In this document: positions 55,924-60,952 of the stretch, in pieces | Numbering within the stretch: position 1 is the first letter of the stretch | Layout: the number at the start of each line of letters is the position of its first letter | DNA from: Nanobdellota archaeon | Lineage (GTDB): Archaea; Nanobdellota; Nanobdellia; Woesearchaeales; JAHIVG01 | DNA: 60,952 nucleotides | Assembly (NCBI GenBank): GCA_018816705.1 | Contig: JAHIVG010000103.1 | Location: 1-60,952, forward strand | Direction: 5' to 3' | Notes under the pieces: generated by a model | Databases searched by the model: none | What the model saw: only the letters and a program-made list of their open reading frames with translations | Told to the model about the DNA's origin: nothing | Translations under genes and position numbers: made by a program

Positions 55924-56459
55924 AGGCCGAACACCCTCCGCGCAAAGCCCATCCTGTCCTTAAATGAGGTACGGCCCTTCCCTTCAGGATCATCATGCAC
56001 CTTACCGACGAAGGACATCAGCTCCCACTGCGATACCCCCATGAGCGACGCAGCCTTGGCCAAGGAAAGGCCGTGCTCATATAGCTTTGTGCCTTTCTTT
56101 ATCTCAGCCTGGTTGATGACATGGATGATGTACAGTCGAAGACGGTGGTCTGCCTTCCTCACATGCTCGAAAACCTTCTGGATGGTCTCCCTGTAACCGT
56201 CCTCGTCGCCGTGCTGAAGCCTGGTCTTGGCACTCTGTATCTCTACCCTGACACCGTCTGCCAGCTTCCCCTCCCTGTCCAGTATCTTCGACAGGGCGTA
56301 GAAGAGTATCGCGACCGATAGTGAGTCCCCGTCCTGGAATATCGAGGCATTGTGCAGGGTGCGGTTGCTCAGCGCCTTTATATCAGAGACATCAAGCTTC
56401 GGGAGCTGGAGAAACCTTCCTAATACGTCCAAGATGTCCTCTCGCACAACCCCCTCCAT
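55920..56459 (-). CDS. All-alpha hypothetical protein, first gene of the PIN operon
   Basis: ATGA overlap with the PIN gene. Confidence 0.65.
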   Translation of the reverse strand: MEGVVREDILDVLGRFLQLPKLDVSDIKALSNRTLHNASIFQDGDSLSVAILFYALSKILDREGKLADGVRVEIQSAKTRLQHGDEDGYRETIQKVFEHVRKADHRLRLYIIHVINQAEIKKGTKLYEHGLSLAKAASLMGVSQWELMSFVGKVHDDPEGKGRTSFKDRMGFARRVFGL

Positions 56460-56505
56460 GCAGGATGACTATTACTCGAGATTATATAAAGGTTTCCTAG
56501 ATAAT

Positions 56506-56640
56506 GGCTCTGTCCTAAATCGTATGAATCGGTCGCGCCGGCTGTCGTTTACTCTTTTTTCCCGCCCTACCAACGCGAGGCAGGAAAAAAAAGAATTTGT
56601 CCGCAATCAGGGCAGGTGAAACGAGATTCAGGAAAAAGCC
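56506..56640. mobile_element. MITE-like element, second copy of the 15761 family
   Basis: GGCTCTGTCCT start, degenerate AGGAAAAAGCC end, shared internal GGTCGCGC.GGCTGTCG...CTCTTTT..CCCGCC. Confidence 0.6.
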
Positions 56641-56836
56641 CAAGATAGCAAGAATGTGTTAAGCTAAAAGCCTCTCCTGCGTTCGGCGCGCTCTGTCAGC
56701 GTGAGGTCGATGACGTCCTCCTTCTTCAGAAGCTCTTCGATCTCTGTGCGGTCCTTGCCCATCAGCGCAGCCAAGTCATCGAGGTTCATCTATGACAGCA
56801 TTGCAACAGGTCATTCATAAAGTTTTTGTTTTGTAA

Positions 56837-57137
56837 AGTCAATTAAATTATTAGCCGCGGGCCCTGTTAGGTGTAAATGATATTCCACTCGGCAGCAACA
56901 ATAATGGCACGGACGGCCAAACGCGAGAGATTGCCTGGGCAATTTCTGTGTGCCAGAAATCTACGATTTCTGAGCAGCCAGGCTTTGTCCTATTCCGCTG
57001 ACTGGAACCGTAAACTTCGTCTACGCGCAGTCACTCGTTCCGCTCGCTCGGCTGTTAAATCAGAGATTTAACAACCCAGTCAGCTCCATCCGGCCATTGT
57101 TGCTGCCTCGCCTCTGGCGAACTAACAGCAGTCAATT
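56837..57137. repeat. Composite palindromic intergenic element
   Basis: CTGTTAG/CTAACAG, GGCAGCAACAA/TTGTTGCTGCC, internal hairpins; AGTCAATT on both sides. Confidence 0.5.
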
Positions 57138-57224
57138 GGCCTCTTCATCGGCTGAGCCTAAAAGATTTTCATCAGAGCCAAAAATCCCAAAAGTTTTATT
57201 AAGACCTACTGTTTTGTAGTTACC

Positions 57225-57857
57225 ATGATCGGCATAATAAGACGGTTCATAAACAAGTTCTTCAACGGGCTCTTCAAGAAGAAGAAGCACATCAAGCTGG
57301 GGCTATACGGACCCCCAAACGGGGGCAAGACAACGCTGGCCAACAGGATCTGCAAGGACTGGCTCGGGGAAGAGATGGGCAAGGTCTCGAACATACCTCA
57401 CGAGACGCGTGAGATACAGATAAAGGAGCAGATAGTCATCAAGTCAGGCGGCAAGGAGCTTTCCTTCAACCTCGTGGATACGCCGGGAATAGCCACAAAG
57501 ATAGACTATGAGGACTTCCTCAAGAGCGGCATGAAGGAGAAGGAGGCCAAGATCAGGGCGAAGGAGGCTACCAAGGGTGTCATCGATGCCATAAGATGGC
57601 TTGACGACATGGACCTCGTCATCGTGGTGTTAGACGCCACAGCAGACCCGTATTCCCAGGTCAACATCACGATAATCGGGAACCTCCAGGCGAGGGACAT
57701 CCCTGTGCTGCTGGTGGGCAACAAGGTGGACCTGAAGAGGGCTAAGCTCAAGAGGGTCCAATCTGCATTCCCGCAGTACAATCTGGTAGGCATATCCGCA
57801 AAATACGGAAACAGCATGGAGGAGTTTTATGAGGCGCTTTTCAAGATAGCTTCCTAA
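57225..57857 (+). CDS. Era/Ras-like small GTPase
   Basis: GPPNGGKTTLANRI, LVDTPGIATK, VGNKVDLKRA. Confidence 0.9.
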   Translation: MIGIIRRFINKFFNGLFKKKKHIKLGLYGPPNGGKTTLANRICKDWLGEEMGKVSNIPHETREIQIKEQIVIKSGGKELSFNLVDTPGIATKIDYEDFLKSGMKEKEAKIRAKEATKGVIDAIRWLDDMDLVIVVLDATADPYSQVNITIIGNLQARDIPVLLVGNKVDLKRAKLKRVQSAFPQYNLVGISAKYGNSMEEFYEALFKIAS

Positions 57858-57871
57858 AAAAGAGGTGTACC

Positions 57872-58249
57872 ATGTTAACCCTACAATTCATACCTTATGC
57901 AGAGATTCAGGGGCTGAGCTCCGGCAGGAGGACAAAGAAGCTCCTCGACGCAGCGAAGCAGAACAAGATAGTGCTTCTCCAGGGCAGGCTGACAAAGCAG
58001 GAAGAAGCAGACCTGATACAGAAGACCATGGAGCAGATAGACGACAAGTTCAAGGGGATAGAGCTCTCCGTGATCGCGCCCGGCAACATGGACGGCGCAT
58101 GGCATGAGAAGGTCAAGCAGCAGCTGCTGAGCCTGCTGATGGGCGACAGGGAAGGCTTCACCATCATAGGCCCCGCGACGATAGTCAAGGAGATAAGGAA
58201 AGACCCACACAAGATACAGCTCCTGATGAAGGACAAGAGGAAAAGATAA
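57872..58249 (+). CDS. DUF2073-like protein
   Basis: Position and sequence layout in the archaeal GTPase/DUF2073/DUF2072 cluster. Confidence 0.8.
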   Translation: MLTLQFIPYAEIQGLSSGRRTKKLLDAAKQNKIVLLQGRLTKQEEADLIQKTMEQIDDKFKGIELSVIAPGNMDGAWHEKVKQQLLSLLMGDREGFTIIGPATIVKEIRKDPHKIQLLMKDKRKR

Positions 58250-58623
58250 TGCCCCACCAATGCGTGAGATGCAACAAGTTCTACACAGATGGTGCTGAGG
58301 AGATCCTGAAAGGGTGCACGTGCGGCGGCAGGCTGTTCTTCTACGTCAAGAAGGATTCTCTTGACAAGCTCAAGAAGGAGACTGTAAAGCTCTCTGACAG
58401 CCAGAAGAAGGAGATCGAAAAGGATGCCTTTGAGCTCGTGGGCGCGGACATAAACAGCGACGAGCCCATAGTGCTGGATTTCGAGAGCATAAGGATAATG
58501 AAGCCTGGCAGCTACCAGATAGACCTCGTGAACCTCTTCAGTAAACAACCGCTGATCTACAAGCTGGAGGAAGGCAAGTACATGATCGACCTGCCAGAGA
58601 CCTTCAAGAACATCAAAGAGTAA
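58249..58623 (+). CDS. Zinc-ribbon DUF2072-like protein
   Basis: MPHQCVRCNKFYTDGAEEILKGCTCGGRLFFY. Confidence 0.85.
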   Translation: MPHQCVRCNKFYTDGAEEILKGCTCGGRLFFYVKKDSLDKLKKETVKLSDSQKKEIEKDAFELVGADINSDEPIVLDFESIRIMKPGSYQIDLVNLFSKQPLIYKLEEGKYMIDLPETFKNIKE

Positions 58624-58655
58624 CCTTTAAATAAGCTTCTCCCAAATGATGCGAT

Positions 58656-59246
58656 ATGGCCAAAGCCGAACCGCTGGGTCTGCATGTGACTAACTACGAG
58701 GTGAAGAGCCAGCAGTTCCCGTTCCACAGCAAGAGCTTCTACGTCATGATCCACGAATGGATGCTGGAGCATGAGTTCGCACCGGATGCTGCAGACCCTA
58801 ACTTCCCTGAGACCATGTACTACGAGTCCAGACAGCAGGATGGCAACAAGGAGATCTGGTGCTGGTGGCGCAACAAATACGTGCCCGAAGAGAACCCTTT
58901 CTACAGGTATGCCCTCAACATAAACATGCACTGGCTAGGGGCCAAGGACCAAGACGTCGTCCAGGACGGCAGGAAGATAAGGCTGCAGTCGGGAGAATTT
59001 TGGTTCATCGTCCAGGCAGTGCTCGAGGTCGATTATCAGGGTAAGTGGAGGAATCACTGGCTACTGAAGCACCTGCTCGAGACCTTCTGGAAGCGGTTTA
59101 TCTGGAAAGACCTGGAGAAGCACAAACACGAGTTGCACAACATCGCCTACGAGCTGAGGAAGGACGTCATGGAATTCCTGCAGACGAGGCAACCGAGGAA
59201 AGTACCTAGGTCATGGTGGCCCGAGAAGGGGCATATAACGCACTGA
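58656..59246 (+). CDS. Conserved hypothetical protein
   Basis: 196 aa aromatic-rich ORF with upstream promoter-like TTTAAATA. Confidence 0.75.
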   Translation: MAKAEPLGLHVTNYEVKSQQFPFHSKSFYVMIHEWMLEHEFAPDAADPNFPETMYYESRQQDGNKEIWCWWRNKYVPEENPFYRYALNINMHWLGAKDQDVVQDGRKIRLQSGEFWFIVQAVLEVDYQGKWRNHWLLKHLLETFWKRFIWKDLEKHKHELHNIAYELRKDVMEFLQTRQPRKVPRSWWPEKGHITH

Positions 59247-59357
59247 GTTCTGGGAAAAATATATAAACCGCCTTTAAATACTCGACCGCGTGCCTCCGTA
59301 GTACACTCAGAAATCATAAAAATGATTTCTTCGTAACTACGGATGCTCGCTTCGCTC

Positions 59358-59430
59358 GCCTCCGTAGCATAGTAGCTATTGCGTGGGACTTGTAATCCCA
59401 AGGTCGTGGGTGCGAATCCCACCGGAGGCT
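59358..59430 (+). tRNA. tRNA-Thr(UGU)
   Basis: GCCTCCG/CGGAGGC, anticodon arm TGGGA-CTTGTAA-TCCCA, T-arm GTGGG/CCCAC. Confidence 0.88.
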
Positions 59431-59714
59431 GTCAAGAACCACTGGTCATAGACTGGTGGTGTGTATGTAAGTGACCATACCAATGGGTGTGGTTCTTGAC
59501 TTACGAATGTAACCAGTGGATTCACTGCTAGTGAAGACGCTGGTGGAATGAGTGTATTCAATATCCTGGCGGCAATCAATCTCACGACAATTGCGGACTT
59601 CTTGATAATTGTTTACATCTGTACGACAAGGCGATAGTTCGCAAAATACGTCTAAGGGGAACCTTATCTGAAGGTAGGGCTAAAGGATAACAATTGTCCA
59701 TACAAAATCTATGG
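59431..59714 (+). ncRNA. Candidate structured RNA of unknown family (extent uncertain)
   Basis: Several complementary helices, including 12-bp GTCAAGAACCAC/GTGGTTCTTGAC and nested ACCAG..TTCACT-gct-AGTGAA..CTGGT. Confidence 0.45.
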
Positions 59715-59822
59715 TAACCCGGCACGGCAGGAGGGTCTATTTCCCTAACTAAGTCAAATAACCACTACTGAGTGGTCAAAAAACCGAAAGATTTAAATAG
59801 TGAGCTTCATTTCATCAAAACC

Positions 59823-60635
59823 ATGGAAGAAGGGTCATCTGCTTCAAAACTTGAAGCCGAACTTAACCGGGAAAGAGCAGGGAGATTGCGTGATAGTTAT
59901 GACGGACCAATTAGCTTTCTTTCTTCAGTTTTTGAAAAATTCAGAACACCTGAGTTAGAATCTTATCAACTCAACAGGCTAATTTTGGGTCGGGGAGGAA
60001 TTGGTGAAGTTGCTGCCCGAATTGCTGAGGTCACAAAACGTGTTAAGAGCTACACACCCACAGATAATGAAGATACTTTGGCCTATATACAAAACCTTGC
60101 TTCGTTTCTTATTGAAGAACAACATTACTTTTTGGCCCACACGCCCGATTCCGCTGTTGAAGAGGCTGCTTCAATTCTACGCGATTATGCAAAGAGATGC
60201 AAAGAACAGTTGCCAACTCACCCTGATGAAGACACACCAAGTCTTATTGGTTATATTCAGCTTCTAGAACCTGCAGATTATAAACCTGCTGACGATCCTC
60301 AGATGAAAATTTTTAAAGATGAACATGCACAGCCTCTTGTTAACCGTGTTAGGGACACCCTATTAACTGATAATCTTGACTGGACTGCAAGAGTAAACCA
60401 AATCGCTAAATATATTGAAGAAACCGTTCCAAATCCTCCCTGGGGATCCAATCCCGAATTATATTTCATTTGGGGAGTGCAGGCGATTCTAGACAGAGAT
60501 GTTAAAATCGGGCATCTAAACGGATTAGTCGCAAAAGGAGAATTCGATCATTCATCATTAAACAAGCTTTCTGAAGCCATAGAAACATATCATACAAAAC
60601 ATAAAAAAATTACTGCAGATCATCCCTTTTTTTAA
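59823..60635 (+). CDS. Hypothetical protein (AT-rich region)
   Basis: Long ORF; start MEEGSSASK preferred. Confidence 0.6.
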   Translation: MEEGSSASKLEAELNRERAGRLRDSYDGPISFLSSVFEKFRTPELESYQLNRLILGRGGIGEVAARIAEVTKRVKSYTPTDNEDTLAYIQNLASFLIEEQHYFLAHTPDSAVEEAASILRDYAKRCKEQLPTHPDEDTPSLIGYIQLLEPADYKPADDPQMKIFKDEHAQPLVNRVRDTLLTDNLDWTARVNQIAKYIEETVPNPPWGSNPELYFIWGVQAILDRDVKIGHLNGLVAKGEFDHSSLNKLSEAIETYHTKHKKITADHPFF

Positions 60636-60952
60636 TAATTTGTTCTTCGGCTTTTCATGTGCTTTTTCTGAATTCTAAACCTGGGACCAAATACAGCTGA
60701 ACCTCCCTAGTTCCATGGATATACTAGACTCAAACAGCAAGAAAACCAAATAACCCCCCAAAATTGTTATTAGAATATGTGTAAGGCAGTATCCTACACC
60801 CCTCTAACCTATTCGCCTTCTAAGTAATAAGCGAACCAATCTAAAAGCCGATGAAATCTCAGGAAGAACCGGAAGAAAAGAGGGCCTGTACTTTAGAATG
60901 CGAAAGTTTTTATTCTAACTGGTAATCCGTTGGCTTCATGGACTATAAGACA

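Noticed and set aside
56877-57071. 64-aa ORF
   Set aside because: It lies within the composite palindromic element; basic low-complexity translation
57131-57180. Possible C/D box sRNA on the minus strand (TGATGA ... CGATGA)
   Set aside because: D and D' boxes are poor, and the TGATGA is explained by the shared GGCTCTGATGAAAAT terminal repeat
59431-59770. Group I intron, SRP RNA or RNase P RNA
   Set aside because: I could not find the conserved core motifs of these RNAs; kept only as an unknown structured candidate

Overview
The window is a gene-dense archaeal chromosome segment. It encodes RPA, RadA, RadB, archaeal TyrRS, S2P, ABCE1/RLI, PAN, TldD/PmbA, DUF99 and DUF2072/2073-like proteins. 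A fused small/large-subunit primase points to a DPANN-type lineage. Most of the window is core housekeeping sequence, with AT-rich accessory patches next to tRNA genes. The strongest unusual signals are: (1) a tRNA-Arg(UCU) with two non-canonical introns, at 42/43 in the anticodon stem and 59/60 in the T-loop, followed by a tRNA-Cys(GCA) with a 12-nt T-loop intron that folds into a clean bulge-helix-bulge; (2) a ~280 bp intergenic array of about 16 GTGACA/TGTCAC half-sites with a 34-bp perfect direct repeat, beside a coiled-coil/winged-helix gene and surrounded by six copies of a 9-10 nt TCTCACTTT(T) motif; (3) MITE-like palindromic elements sharing GGCTCT termini, one with a perfect 9-bp target duplication; (4) a highly structured intergenic RNA candidate downstream of tRNA-Thr; (5) a PriS-PriL fused primase; (6) candidate toxin-antitoxin and PIN/nuclease operons. 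All product calls come from reading the translations by eye. No database search was run.
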